Notes: generated by a model from the letters alone, not told the origin. Positions 1 through 9,001 are shown, numbered from the stretch's first letter. The stretch: 64,000 nucleotides of DNA from Ciceribacter sp. T2.26MG-112.2 (GCF_900492205.1 NZ_UEYQ01000002.1:400571-464570); one strand, 5' to 3'. Translations and numbers: made by a program.

Positions 1-1332
1 TTCGGATTCGATGCCGAGGGCTTCGGCGATCTCGCCGAGCAGCCGGCCGGCATCGTCGGCAGTGACCTCGTAGCACTTGCCTTCCTCGGCCACCAGTTCG
101 GGGTTCTGCCAGATCGGCTTGCCATCCTTGCGCCAGTAAAGCGAGAAGGTCCAGCGCGGCAGGCTTTCGCCCGGATACCACTTGCCCTGGCCGTAATGCA
201 GGAAGCCCCCCGGCGCGAAACGCTCCCTGAGACGGCGAATCAGGGTGTCGGCCTTGTCACGCTTGGTCGGGCCCACCGCGTCGGTGTTCCACTCCTCGGA
301 CTGGAAATCGTCGATCGACACGAAGGTCGGCTCGCCGCCCATGGTCAATCGCACGTCATGGGCTTGAAGCTCGGCATCGACGCGGTGGCCGAGCGCGTTC
401 AGCGCATCCCAGCTCTCCTCGGAAAACGGCATGGTGATGCGCGGGTGCTCGGCGACGCGCGTCACCGTCATGGCGAAATCGAATTCGGTATTCGCATGGC
501 CGAAATAGCCGCCGGTGATCGGCGCGGCGTTGCGGTAGTGCGGGGTCGCGGCGAGCGGGATGTGGCTCTCGCCGGTCAACAGGCCCGAGGTCGGGTCGAG
601 GCCGACCCAGCCGGCGCCGGGCAGGTAGACTTCCGCCCAGGCATGCAGGTCGGTGAAGTCGACCTCGGTGCCCGACGGACCGTCGAGCGCCTTCAGATCC
701 GGCTTCAGCTGGATCAGGTAGCCGGAGACGAAGCGGGCGGCGAGCCCGAGGCGGCGCAGCACTTGCACCAGCAGCCAGCTGGTGTCGCGGCACGAACCTT
801 GGCCGATGGTCAGGGTATCTTCCGGCGTCTGCACGCCGGGTTCGAGCCGGATGACATAGCCGATCTTCTGCTGCAGGGCGGCGTTGAGGCCGACCACCAT
901 ATCGACCGTGCCCTGGCCCGGCGTCCTGTCGAGCGTTTCCATATAGGCGGTGAGCGCCAGGGTGTCCGGTTCCGGCGTCATGTAGATCTTCAGGTCGTCC
1001 CGGATCTCGGCGGGATAGTCGAACGGCCACTTCATCGCCTCCTCCTCGACGAAGAAGTCGAAGGGATTGTAGACGGTCATGTCGGCGACGAGGTCGACCT
1101 CGATCTTGAACTCGGTCACCGGATCGGGGAAGACGAAACGGGCCTGGTAATTGCCGTAGGGGTCCTGCTGCAGGTTGACGAAATGATTGGCCGGCGTGAC
1201 TTTCAGCGCATGGCTGAGCACCTTGGTGCGCGAATGGGCGGCCGGTTTCAGCCGGATGATCTGGGGCCCGAGGCGGACCGGCTTGTCATACTTGTAATGG
1301 GTGAGATGGTAAATGCTCGCCTTGATCGACAT
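1..1332 (-). CDS. Transglutaminase-like / DUF2126 family protein, N-terminal 444 residues (cut by window edge)
   Basis: The reading frame runs from an ATG at 1332 off the left edge of the window, so only the first 444 residues are seen. Residues 1-80 look like the bacterial transglutaminase N-terminal beta domain. The transglutaminase core follows, with a Cys-His-Asp triad visible as GQGSCRD (C181), DLHAWAEVYLPG (H230) and GLDPTSG (D246). From about residue 310 (RLTMGGEPTFVS) the sequence changes to the DUF2126 domain that normally fills the rest of these proteins of roughly 1,100 residues. The family resembles eukaryotic transglutaminases and cysteine proteases, but its substrate is not established. 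No signal peptide is visible, so it is probably cytoplasmic. It is transcribed in the same direction as the mannose-phosphate gene but separated from it by 213 bases. Confidence 0.88.
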   Translation of the reverse strand, partial: MSIKASIYHLTHYKYDKPVRLGPQIIRLKPAAHSRTKVLSHALKVTPANHFVNLQQDPYGNYQARFVFPDPVTEFKIEVDLVADMTVYNPFDFFVEEEAMKWPFDYPAEIRDDLKIYMTPEPDTLALTAYMETLDRTPGQGTVDMVVGLNAALQQKIGYVIRLEPGVQTPEDTLTIGQGSCRDTSWLLVQVLRRLGLAARFVSGYLIQLKPDLKALDGPSGTEVDFTDLHAWAEVYLPGAGWVGLDPTSGLLTGESHIPLAATPHYRNAAPITGGYFGHANTEFDFAMTVTRVAEHPRITMPFSEESWDALNALGHRVDAELQAHDVRLTMGGEPTFVSIDDFQSEEWNTDAVGPTKRDKADTLIRRLRERFAPGGFLHYGQGKWYPGESLPRWTFSLYWRKDGKPIWQNPELVAEEGKCYEVTADDAGRLLGEIAEALGIESE

Positions 1333-1477
1333 ATGAACTGTTCGCCCTCTTTGCCCGTTGTTCTTTTTGCCGGGCTGAAGGGCGATCTTGTGCAATGCAG
1401 CGTCATAAAGCAAGGGCGCAGAGCCCTGCCTGTGGGAGCGCATCGCCTGTGGGTTCTGTACTGGCGAAGGGATTGGG

Positions 1478-1507
1478 CCAACCCGCAAGGATGGTTTCGC
1501 GGGTTGG
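1478..1507. terminator. Strong hairpin after manC, without U-tract
   Basis: A perfect 9-bp inverted repeat (CCAACCCGC / GCGGGTTGG, 12-base loop) lies 38 bases beyond the stop codon of the guanylyltransferase gene on the minus strand. No run of T follows in either direction, so it may act as a Rho-assisted end or an mRNA-stabilising hairpin and not as a classic intrinsic terminator. Confidence 0.45.
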
Positions 1508-1545
1508 AATGTGTGTTCAGCTCGCGTCGGGCAACGCCCAGGCGG

Positions 1546-2973
1546 TCAGCTCCGGCCGAACTCGTCGACCAGACGAATGATATCGTCTTCTCCGAGATAG
1601 GAACCGGTCTGGATCTCGATCAGTTCCAGCAGGATCTTGCCGGGATTGCCGAGGCGGTGGACCGCCCCTTGCGGGATGTAGATCGACTGGTTCTCGTGCA
1701 GCATGGTCACCTTGTCGTCGATTGTCACTTCGGCCGCGCCCTTGACGCAGATCCAGTGTTCCGAGCGGTGGTGATGCTTCTGCAAGGAGAGCTTCTTGCC
1801 GGGATGGACGAAGAGCCGCTTGACCTGGAAACGCTCGCCGTTCAGCACCGAGGTATAGCCGCCCCAGGGACGCAGCGAGGTCGGGTGGTTCTCGGTGAGC
1901 GTCGCGGTCTTCTTGTCGGCGGCCAGCAGCTTGACGAGGTTGCCGACCTGCTGGCTGTCGTCGAGCCGGCCGACATAGACGGCATCCTCGCTGGCGATCA
2001 CGGCCACGCCATCCATGCCCTGAACGGCGAGATGGCTGTTGCGCGACATGACGAGGGAATTGCGGGTGTTGACGAGCGTGGCATTGCCGCTGACGACATT
2101 GCCGTCCGGATCGGCATTGCCGAGCTTCCACACGGCATCCCAGCTGCCGAGGTCGGACCAAGTGATCGGTGAGGGGACGACGGCGGCATTAGCGGTCTTT
2201 TCCATCACCGCATAGTCGATCGAGATGCTCGGGCTCTCGGCGAAGGCCTCGGCGTCGAGACGGGTGAAGTCGAGATCCTTGGACGATGCGCGCACCGATT
2301 TTTCCGCAGCCGCCAGCACGTCTGGCGCGAGCAGGCGGAGTTCGGAGAGAATCTGGCCGGCAGAGAAGACGAACATGCCGGAATTCCAGAAGTAGTTGCC
2401 GGCGGCGAGCATCTTCTCGGCATTTTCAGCCTTCGGCTTTTCGACGAAGCGCTTGACGGCGTTGGCACCGGCGGTCAGCGGCTCGCCCATCTCGATATAG
2501 CCATAGCCGGTGGCCGGCTCGGTCGGGGTGATGCCGAAGGTGACGATCTTGCCGGCACGGGCGGCGGTGGCCGCCGCGTCGACGCAGGTGCGGTAGCGGT
2601 CGTCGGTGGCAATGTCATGGTCGGACGGCAGGATCTGCAGCAGCGTGTCACTGCCGTAGAGATCGGCGACGATCAGGGCCGCGACGGCAACGGCCGCTGC
2701 CGTGTTGCGCGCTTCCGGCTCCAGCACGATGCCGGAGAGCCGGGCGTCCATCTCGCGGGCCTGCTCGGCGACAAGAAAACGGAATTCTTCATTGGTGATC
2801 ACCAGTGCCGGCTCGTAGAGGTCGTGGTCGGCGACACGGTCGAGGGTGCCCTGGAAGAGTGTCTTGTCGCCGATGAAGCGGATGAACTGCTTGGCGGCGG
2901 TGGCGCGCGACAGCGGCCAGAGGCGGGTACCTTTTCCTCCCGCCATGATGACGGGTACGATCTTCTCGGTCAT
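1546..2973 (-). CDS. manC: Bifunctional mannose-1-phosphate guanylyltransferase / mannose-6-phosphate isomerase (type II PMI)
   Basis: This 475-residue enzyme should make GDP-mannose from mannose-1-phosphate and GTP, feeding surface polysaccharide synthesis, and may also isomerise fructose-6-phosphate and mannose-6-phosphate. The nucleotidyltransferase signature AGGKGTRLWPLSR is at residues 10-22 and an FVEKP sugar-binding motif lies mid-protein. A C-terminal type II isomerase cupin starts near residue 369 and carries the metal-site stretch HHHRSEHW near 400. Length and order match the AlgA/ManC/CpsB family. The open frame extends 63 codons further upstream, but that extension is arginine-rich and unlike the family. 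The ATG at 2973 has an AAAGG-type ribosome site and puts the active-site loop at the usual place. Confidence 0.93.
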   Translation of the reverse strand: MTEKIVPVIMAGGKGTRLWPLSRATAAKQFIRFIGDKTLFQGTLDRVADHDLYEPALVITNEEFRFLVAEQAREMDARLSGIVLEPEARNTAAAVAVAALIVADLYGSDTLLQILPSDHDIATDDRYRTCVDAAATAARAGKIVTFGITPTEPATGYGYIEMGEPLTAGANAVKRFVEKPKAENAEKMLAAGNYFWNSGMFVFSAGQILSELRLLAPDVLAAAEKSVRASSKDLDFTRLDAEAFAESPSISIDYAVMEKTANAAVVPSPITWSDLGSWDAVWKLGNADPDGNVVSGNATLVNTRNSLVMSRNSHLAVQGMDGVAVIASEDAVYVGRLDDSQQVGNLVKLLAADKKTATLTENHPTSLRPWGGYTSVLNGERFQVKRLFVHPGKKLSLQKHHHRSEHWICVKGAAEVTIDDKVTMLHENQSIYIPQGAVHRLGNPGKILLELIEIQTGSYLGEDDIIRLVDEFGRS

Positions 2974-3393
2974 GTTCTGCTTTGCCTTTCGGTTTGGCGG
3001 ACGATGGGCGGCGATGATGAGGACCGGACCATGAACAACGGTCGTGCCTCGATCTCGCGTGGCTTCGGCCATGGTTCTAACGCCTGGATGGCGGCGTTGT
3101 TGCATTTTTTGGCGCAAACTCCAAGCCCGCGCCGATGGCCGTCGGCTCCGCAGCCGGAGCATTTCGGCCGCCTTTCAGCGGATATCTGCGATCGTCAACG
3201 GTTGAAAGCATGGTCATTTGCGCGGAATCGTGATGTCCTTGACCGGGTACTCGGCTGGCAAGCTTGGAGTGATGGCGTTAATGATAAATTGCATTTCATC
3301 ACTGCTTGACCGCAAACTCTCCGGTGCCCTTTCTACTTCCCATAAGGCTACCGATATTTCACCGCGGCGCACGCCCCGGCCGGGAGGGTCGAT
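2974..3393. other. 420-base non-coding stretch between manC and the next gene
   Basis: This interval separates the divergently transcribed manC (minus) and the small exported-protein gene (plus). Open frames here are only antisense or extended-frame shadows without ribosome sites. It presumably holds the two promoters, but I could not pick out a convincing -35/-10 pair or a repeat. Confidence 0.4.
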
Positions 3394-3969
3394 ATTCGCC
3401 GGATAGTCGTCTTCCTCGCCCTGCTCTCGGTGTCTGTCGCCCACAACGTCGTGGCGAAAGACCTGCCGTATGCCGGCTCGCAGGATCCGATCTGGACCGA
3501 CCGTCCGGTCAGGGTCGATCGGGCGGGACAGACGTACGAGCGTATTCCGGGACTGTTTGATCCCTTCGTCACGAAGATCCGCATCAAGCCGCAGGCCCAG
3601 GCCTTCGATGGCGGGTCCTTCCGACAGGACGGCACGATCTTCATCATCGCCGACGTCGTGGCGCCCGACCCGAAGCGGATATGCCACGCTGACGACGGCA
3701 GCATCCGGGCTTGCGGCAGCCAGTCCAGGGCCTTCCTGAAAAGCCTGATCAACCGTCGCTATCTCGAATGCCGGGCCTGGTCGATCGCCTTGGACACGCG
3801 GATGATCGACTGCCGGATCGGGCAGTACCGGATCGCCGAGACGCTGGTGGCTTCGGGCTATGTGCGCGCGGCCCGGGATGCGGGGCTTTTCGCCGTCGAG
3901 CAGGACGCGATGCGGCGGCGGGCCGGTCTCTGGGCCGATGCCGGATGCCGGCTGTCACAGCGCTGCTGA
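3394..3969 (+). CDS. Secreted staphylococcal-nuclease-fold (SNase-like) protein, apparently degenerate
   Basis: The later part of the frame (GTIFIIADVVAPDPKRIC, then SRAFLKSLINRRYLEC, ETLVASGYVRAARD and RRRAGLW) follows the pattern of SNase-like small exported proteins in rhizobia: a beta-barrel start, a Cys-rich middle and a helical AE...GLW end. The usual nuclease acidic and arginine residues are not evident, so catalytic activity is doubtful. Start choice is uncertain. The first standard start is GTG at 3430, which cuts a signal peptide in half. An ATT at 3394, six bases after GGGAGG, would give a proper signal sequence (RRIVVFLALLSVSVA, ending ...VVA/KD), so I prefer it. It stands alone between divergent manC and the alcohol dehydrogenase gene. 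Confidence 0.6.
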   Translation: MRRIVVFLALLSVSVAHNVVAKDLPYAGSQDPIWTDRPVRVDRAGQTYERIPGLFDPFVTKIRIKPQAQAFDGGSFRQDGTIFIIADVVAPDPKRICHADDGSIRACGSQSRAFLKSLINRRYLECRAWSIALDTRMIDCRIGQYRIAETLVASGYVRAARDAGLFAVEQDAMRRRAGLWADAGCRLSQRC

Positions 3970-4134
3970 GTGTTCCGTGAGTGACCCCGTTGCCCTTGGG
4001 GCGAGCTCCTCACCGGGCGCTCGATGCGTCAGCGAAAAGAACTTGATTCCGATCACGGCGTCATGAAGGCTTATCGAGCATAGACGATCGGGTTGCGAAC
4101 TGCCGTGGGGTTCCGGAACCGGGAGGCCTAAGAG

Positions 4135-5115
4135 ATGAAAGCCATGGTGCTGCATGCGCCGCGCCAGCCCTTGAGGCTGGAAGAGCGGCCCGATCCGGTT
4201 GCCGGTCCGGGCGAGATCGTCGTTCGGGTCGAGGCCTGCGCCGTTTGCCGCACAGACCTGCACGTGGTTGACGGCGACCTGACAGAGCCGAAGCTGCCCC
4301 TCATCCCGGGGCACGAGATCGTCGGCATCGTCGAGAGCTGCGGGGAGGGCGTCGATCTCAAGCCCGGCCGGCGTGTCGGTATTCCGTGGCTCGGCCATAC
4401 CTGCGGCTGCTGCAGCTATTGCGAGAGCGGACGGGAGAACCTCTGCGACAATCCCGGCTTCACCGGCTACACCCGCGATGGCGGCTTTGCCAGCCATGTG
4501 GTGGCGGATGCGGACTTTGCTTTTCCGCTCGACGGCTTCTCCGATCCGGTCGCCACCGCACCCTTGATGTGCGCCGGGCTGATCGGCTGGCGGTCGCTGA
4601 AGATGGCGGGTGAAGGAAAGCGGATCGGCATCTACGGCTTCGGCGCGGCGGCCCACATCATTGCCCAGGTCTGCGTCTTTGAGGGCCGCGAGGTCTATGC
4701 CTTCACGCGGGCCGGGGATGAAGCGGCGCAGGCGCTGGCCCGTTCGCTCGGCGCCGTCTGGACCGGCAGTTCCGAAGACAGCCCGCCGGTTCTGCTGGAC
4801 GCCGCGATCATCTTTGCGCCGGTGGGCGCGCTCGTGCCCGCAGCCCTCCGCGCCATTGCCAAGGGCGGCCGCGTCGTCTGCGGCGGCATCCACATGAGCG
4901 ACATCCCGCAGTTTCCCTATGCGATCCTGTGGGGCGAGCGGCAGGTGTTCTCGGTCGCCAACCTGACACGCGCCGACGCGGTCGAATTCCTCGAACTGGC
5001 GCCGCGGGCCGGGGTGACCACCACGACGACGGTCTATCCGCTGGAACGCGCCAACGAGGCGCTCGCGGATCTGAGGGCCGGCCGGTTCCAGGGGGCGGCC
5101 GTCCTCGTGCCGTGA
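4135..5115 (+). CDS. Zinc-dependent alcohol dehydrogenase family protein
   Basis: A 326-residue medium-chain dehydrogenase that should oxidise alcohols or reduce aldehydes with NAD(P). The catalytic zinc ligands are visible as AVCRTDLH (C38) and PGHE (H60, E61). The structural zinc lobe contains C90, C93, C96 and C104, with an extra cysteine at C92. A Rossmann nucleotide site (IYGFGAAAH) follows near residue 160. The sequence resembles the AdhA/propanol-preferring group, but the substrate cannot be read from it. The ATG follows GGGAGGCCTAAGAG. It is transcribed alone and converges on the minus-strand MarR gene 24 bases downstream. Confidence 0.85.
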   Translation: MKAMVLHAPRQPLRLEERPDPVAGPGEIVVRVEACAVCRTDLHVVDGDLTEPKLPLIPGHEIVGIVESCGEGVDLKPGRRVGIPWLGHTCGCCSYCESGRENLCDNPGFTGYTRDGGFASHVVADADFAFPLDGFSDPVATAPLMCAGLIGWRSLKMAGEGKRIGIYGFGAAAHIIAQVCVFEGREVYAFTRAGDEAAQALARSLGAVWTGSSEDSPPVLLDAAIIFAPVGALVPAALRAIAKGGRVVCGGIHMSDIPQFPYAILWGERQVFSVANLTRADAVEFLELAPRAGVTTTTTVYPLERANEALADLRAGRFQGAAVLVP

Positions 5116-5139
5116 CGGCGTTGCTTCGGACGAAGCGTG

Positions 5140-5598
5140 TCAGGTTACCCGCAGCGGCGCGCGGCTGCGGTCGTTGACCGCCTCGCAGGCCTTCTGCAAG
5201 AGCCTTACGAATTCCTGGCGTTCGTCAGCATCCAGTCCTTCCAGGAGAATCGTCTGCACGTCGTTGACGATCGGGCGTATCTCCGCGAGCGCCTGCGTGC
5301 CTTTCTCCGTGACGTAGAGATTGCGGGCCCTTCGATCGCTCGGATTGGTCTCGCGGCGCACCAGTTCCTTCTGTACCAGCCTGTCGACCACCCCGCCGAT
5401 GGTCACGCGGTCATAGGCGATGCGGCTCGCCAAGGTCGCCTGGTCCAGTCCCGGTTTTGCCTCGATGGCGCTGAGCGCCGCATATTGGACCGGCGTCAGG
5501 TCGAAACCCTTCTTGGCGGTTTCGTCCATGAAGACGGAAACCGAAGCCTGGTTCAGCCGACGAACCAGATGGCCGGGCATTTCATAGATTTCGAGCAT
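5140..5598 (-). CDS. MarR-family transcriptional regulator
   Basis: A winged-helix regulator of 152 residues from ATG 5598; a GTG one codon earlier is also possible, and a GGGGGG ribosome site lies 9-12 bases upstream. The MarR pattern is clear: a helical dimerisation start, the recognition helix (ASRIAYDRVTIGGVVDRLVQKELV) and the charged wing NPSDRRARNLYVTEKG. Such proteins usually repress a divergent gene and release DNA on binding a phenolic or other small ligand. Here the divergent neighbour is the fumarylacetoacetase-family hydrolase, which suggests, by inference only, control of an aromatic-acid or similar degradative step. Confidence 0.88.
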   Translation of the reverse strand: MLEIYEMPGHLVRRLNQASVSVFMDETAKKGFDLTPVQYAALSAIEAKPGLDQATLASRIAYDRVTIGGVVDRLVQKELVRRETNPSDRRARNLYVTEKGTQALAEIRPIVNDVQTILLEGLDADERQEFVRLLQKACEAVNDRSRAPLRVT

Positions 5599-5637
5599 CA
5601 CGATTGCGTTCCCCCCGCAAATTCATGCTTTTCTCTA

Positions 5638-5650
5638 GCGCTTATCGCGC
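5638..5650. promoter_or_regulatory. Possible MarR operator
   Basis: A short inverted repeat GCGC-TTATC-GCGC sits about 40 bases upstream of the MarR start, in the 270-base divergent region shared with the hydrolase gene. Its position suits autoregulation, but the arms are only 4 bp, so this is a weak suggestion. Confidence 0.25.
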
Positions 5651-5867
5651 CAACAAAAAAGAGATAGGGACGCGATTGCACCCTTCGACGCTTCCGTGTC
5701 CGACGGGCGGAGCCGGATGTTCCAGCGCGTAGCCACTCCGTGTCATCGACATTTTTTCATGTGCGCACGCTTGCCGACACTGGCGATCCACGGGCTTAGC
5801 TGTTCTATGTTGGGCGGGCCGCAGCGGCAGACATGCCGCAAGATCCGATGCAAACGCGAGTTATCCG

Positions 5868-6563
5868 ATGAAGACGCTTTTCGATATTCCGACCGCACCG
5901 CTCGTTCCCGTTCGGGGAGAGACCGCCGGCTATCCGGTTCACCGCATTTTCGGCGTCGGTCGAAACTACGCCGAACACGCAGCCGAGATGGGCTATGAGG
6001 TCGATCGCGAAACGCCGTTCTACTTTACCAAGCCGGCATCGGCGATCGTCGAAACCGGCAGCGAAATTCCCTATCCGCCCGGCACATCCAATTTTCACTA
6101 CGAGATGGAACTGGTGGTGGCGATCGGTGCGCCGGCTTTTCGGGTTAGTGTGGAGGAGGCTGCCAAGGCGATCTACGGCTATGCCGCGGGCCTCGACATG
6201 ACGCGCCGCGATCTCCAGCTTGCCGAGCGGGCCAAGCAAAGGCCCTGGTCGCTGGGCAAGGCGTTCGAGCAATCCGCGCCGATCGCACAGATCACCAAGG
6301 CCGCCGAATTCGGCGAGATCGGACCGCAGCGCATCCGGCTTTCCGTCAATGACGAAATCCGACAGGATGCACATCTTCGCGACCTCGTCTGGTCGGTGCC
6401 GGAACTGATCAGTCACCTTTCGCGCTTCTATCATCTCGGCGCCGGCGACCTCATCTACACCGGAACGCCGGCGGGCGTCGGCCCGCTCCAGCCCGGTGAC
6501 CGGGTTTTCGGGGAGATCGACGGCTTGCAGCCGGTGTCGATCACCATCGGTGCCGCCGAGTAG
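5868..6563 (+). CDS. Fumarylacetoacetate hydrolase (FAH) family protein
   Basis: A 231-residue single-domain FAH-fold enzyme. FGVGRNYAEHAAEMG near residue 28, FYFTKPASAIV, NFHYEMELVVAIG with the acidic metal ligands, and the end YTGTPAGVGPLQPGD are all family hallmarks. Members hydrolyse C-C bonds of fumarylpyruvate, acylpyruvates or related diketo acids, or decarboxylate oxaloacetate, using Mg or Mn. The length matches the short fumarylpyruvate-hydrolase-like group. A TetR gene follows after 27 bases, so the two are probably co-transcribed, and a MarR gene is divergent. The physiological substrate is not decidable from sequence. Confidence 0.88.
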   Translation: MKTLFDIPTAPLVPVRGETAGYPVHRIFGVGRNYAEHAAEMGYEVDRETPFYFTKPASAIVETGSEIPYPPGTSNFHYEMELVVAIGAPAFRVSVEEAAKAIYGYAAGLDMTRRDLQLAERAKQRPWSLGKAFEQSAPIAQITKAAEFGEIGPQRIRLSVNDEIRQDAHLRDLVWSVPELISHLSRFYHLGAGDLIYTGTPAGVGPLQPGDRVFGEIDGLQPVSITIGAAE

Positions 6564-6590
6564 GTCTTGATCGGCGGCGAGGAGCCTTGA

Positions 6591-7232
6591 ATGGGCGAGC
6601 TTGGAAAGTTCGAACGGAAACTGCCGGAGGAGCGCCGCCGGGCGCTGATCGAGGCGACGCTCGCCTGCCTTGCCCGCGAGGGCCATGCCGGGCTGTCGAT
6701 CCGCAAGATCAGCCAGGAGGCCGGCATTTCCGTCGGCCTCATCAATCATCACTATGCCAGCAAGGACGAACTCGTCGGCCATGCCTACGAGACGCTGTCG
6801 CTCGGCCTGCTCGCCAATATCCGCGACAAGGTCGAAGCGGCGGGGGCGGATCCCCGGGCGCGGCTCAGCGCCTATTTCCGCGCCTCGCTGTCGGCGCCGG
6901 TGCTGGAGCGCAGCACGCTCAGAACCTGGGTGGTGTTCTGGGGCATGATCGATCATTCGACGATCATGACGGAGGTGCACGACCGCACCTATGCGGAATA
7001 CCGGCGGCTGCTTGAAACCCTGCTGGCGGCCGTGTGGGAAGCGTCCGGCCGGCCGATGCCGGATCTGAGACTCGCGGCGATCGGGCTGGTGGCCATCCAT
7101 GACGGGCTATGGCTCGAATGGTGCCTCAATCCGCACACCTTCTCGTCGGAGGAGGCGATCGGGCTGTGCGAGCAATGGACCGATTCAATGCTCGCCACGC
7201 AAGCGGCGATGAGCGACGAAAGACAAAACTGA
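6591..7232 (+). CDS. TetR-family transcriptional regulator (BetI-like)
   Basis: A 213-residue repressor. The N-terminal helix-turn-helix (LSIRKISQEAGISVGLINHHYASKDELV, residues about 38-65) is close to that of BetI-type regulators, as is the C-terminal ligand domain containing HDGLWLEWCLNP. BetI itself controls choline-to-betaine genes, but no betA or betB is present here. The likely target is the class III aminotransferase gene just downstream or the preceding hydrolase. A recognisable sigma70 promoter between this gene and the aminotransferase (7250-7278) is an obvious place for it to act. Confidence 0.87.
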   Translation: MGELGKFERKLPEERRRALIEATLACLAREGHAGLSIRKISQEAGISVGLINHHYASKDELVGHAYETLSLGLLANIRDKVEAAGADPRARLSAYFRASLSAPVLERSTLRTWVVFWGMIDHSTIMTEVHDRTYAEYRRLLETLLAAVWEASGRPMPDLRLAAIGLVAIHDGLWLEWCLNPHTFSSEEAIGLCEQWTDSMLATQAAMSDERQN

Positions 7233-7249
7233 ACACTCGTTTAATTTCT

Positions 7250-7278
7250 CTTGCCTCTGATCGCGACCGCGGTATCAT
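7250..7278 (+). promoter_or_regulatory. Putative sigma70 promoter of the aminotransferase gene
   Basis: CTTGCC and TATCAT are separated by 17 bases and differ from the alphaproteobacterial housekeeping consensus (CTTGAC / TATAAT) at one position each. Transcription would start near 7285, about 70 bases before the aminotransferase ATG. Confidence 0.5.
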
Positions 7279-7353
7279 CGCGTCGTCAAAGGTCGGCGTT
7301 CGAGCCGGCGCCCCGCCACCTCAAGCCGTCCGCGCAATCTTAAGAGAGCCCCG

Positions 7354-8715
7354 ATGTCCAGTTCGAAAATCACCAGCACCGGCAGCAGCTACGGTGTGCA
7401 GTCCCTGCCCAAGATCGCCTATGGCAAGGGCAGCTATCTCTACGACGTCACCGGCAAGCGCTATCTCGACGGATCCGGAGGCCCGGCGGTCTATTGCCTG
7501 GGCCACGCGCATTCGGAAGTGACGGAAGCGGTCAAGCAGCAGCTCGACCGCATTGCGCACGCCTATCGCTATCTCTTCACCTCGGATGCGGTGGAAGAAC
7601 TGACCGAAATTATCACGCAGAATACCGGCGGACATTTCCCCAACATCATCTATGTGTCGAGCGGCTCGGAGGCGGTCGAATCCTGCCTGAAGATCGCGCT
7701 GCAGTATCATACGGCCCGGGGCGAGAAGAGCCGCCGCCGGTTCATCGCGCGCGAGCGCTCCTGGCATGGCAATACGCTCGGCGCGCTATCGGTCTCGCAC
7801 TTCAAGACCCGGCGCGACGCCTTCGAGGGCAGCCTGCTCGACGTCGCCTTCGTGTCCGCCGCCAATGCCTACCGGCCGCCGCAAGGCGTCACCGCCGAGG
7901 GGCTGGTCGCGCATCTTGCCAGGGAATTGGAAGACAAGATGCTGGAGATCGGGCCTGACAAGGTCGCAGCCTTCATCTTCGAGCCGGTCGTCGGAGCCGC
8001 CGGCGGCGTCGTGCCGGCGCCGGAAGGTTATGCCAAGGCGATCCGCGCCGTCTGTGACAAGTATGGCGTGCTGATGATCAGTGACGAGGTCATGTGTGGC
8101 TCGGGTCGCACCGGCACCTGGCGGGCGCTGGAACATGACGGCATCTTTCCGGACATCATGAGCGTGGCCAAGGGGCTCGCCGCCGGTTACCAGCCGCTGG
8201 GTGCTGCGCTCTACAGCGACAAGGTGCATGAGACCCTGATGGCCGCGCATGGCGGGGCGATGACCGGGCATACCTTCACCGGCCACACCGCCGCCTGTGC
8301 CGCCGGCGTCGCCGTGCAGAAGATCGTCACGCGCGACCGCCTGCTCGAACGGGTCCTCGATCGCGGCGCTGTGCTTCAGCAGGAACTGCGCTCGGCGCTC
8401 GCCGATGTCGGCGAGCTTGGCGACGTGCGCGGCCGCGGCTTCTTCATCGGACTGGAACTGGTCAGCGACCCGATCACCAAGGAGCCGTTCCCCGCCTATG
8501 CCAGCCTGCATGCGACGATCGGTCGGCGGGCCTTCGAGGCCGGCCTGATCTGCTATCCCTGCACCGGCAATGTCGGCGGCACGGCCGGCGACACCGTCAT
8601 CCTCGCGCCGCCCTACAATGCCAGCGAGGACGAACTCGGCGAGATCATCACGACCCTGTCGCGGGCGGTTCGCGAATCGGTTGCGGAAGCGCGGCGCACG
8701 GTTGCGCTTCGCTAA
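7354..8715 (+). CDS. Class III (omega) pyridoxal-phosphate aminotransferase
   Basis: A 453-residue fold-type I aminotransferase of the ornithine/GABA/omega-amino-acid group. Visible features are the N-terminal GKRYLDGSGGPAVYCLGH, the PLP phosphate-binding SSGSEAVES, the ISDEVMCGSGRTG stretch with the PLP-contacting Asp, and the Schiff-base lysine in MSVAKGLAAGYQPLG. The donor and acceptor cannot be named; such enzymes are often annotated as aspartate aminotransferase family protein. It follows the BetI-like regulator with its own promoter, so regulation by that protein is a fair inference. Confidence 0.9.
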   Translation: MSSSKITSTGSSYGVQSLPKIAYGKGSYLYDVTGKRYLDGSGGPAVYCLGHAHSEVTEAVKQQLDRIAHAYRYLFTSDAVEELTEIITQNTGGHFPNIIYVSSGSEAVESCLKIALQYHTARGEKSRRRFIARERSWHGNTLGALSVSHFKTRRDAFEGSLLDVAFVSAANAYRPPQGVTAEGLVAHLARELEDKMLEIGPDKVAAFIFEPVVGAAGGVVPAPEGYAKAIRAVCDKYGVLMISDEVMCGSGRTGTWRALEHDGIFPDIMSVAKGLAAGYQPLGAALYSDKVHETLMAAHGGAMTGHTFTGHTAACAAGVAVQKIVTRDRLLERVLDRGAVLQQELRSALADVGELGDVRGRGFFIGLELVSDPITKEPFPAYASLHATIGRRAFEAGLICYPCTGNVGGTAGDTVILAPPYNASEDELGEIITTLSRAVRESVAEARRTVALR

Positions 8716-8937
8716 GCTGTGGGTCCGTGGCGGCCGTGCCGCCCCGGATGCCATCGACAGTAGCATTCTGGTACAGATCGGGCGGCGCGCCGCGTCGTCA
8801 AACCGTCACATGAGAAAGAAAGTTGTTGGAATCGCGGCCGGGCTGGCGGAAGCGTCCTAACTTTGCTTTGACGCAAATCGAAACATGCCTGATCTTCCCG
8901 TCGTGGGGTGCTTGCATCGGCAATTGGCGATTAAAAG

Positions 8938-8960
8938 TTGTTTCTAAAACAATATTTTAG
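8938..8960. repeat. Two overlapping AT-rich inverted repeats
   Basis: TTGTTT-CTA-AAACAA (8938-8952) and CTAAAA-CAATA-TTTTAG (8944-8960) share bases and cannot form together. They lie 42-64 bases upstream of the coiled-coil protein start, in an AT-rich patch unusual for this genome. They may be an operator or a switching leader hairpin. Confidence 0.4.
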
Positions 8961-9001
8961 ACATTTTTGATGAGGCCGACGGGGTTGGATTGGGGAACAG
9001 A

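Noticed and set aside
196..2172. A 658-codon plus-strand frame opposite the transglutaminase and manC genes
   Set aside because: It crosses the intergenic region of two well-supported minus-strand genes and shows no conserved motifs.
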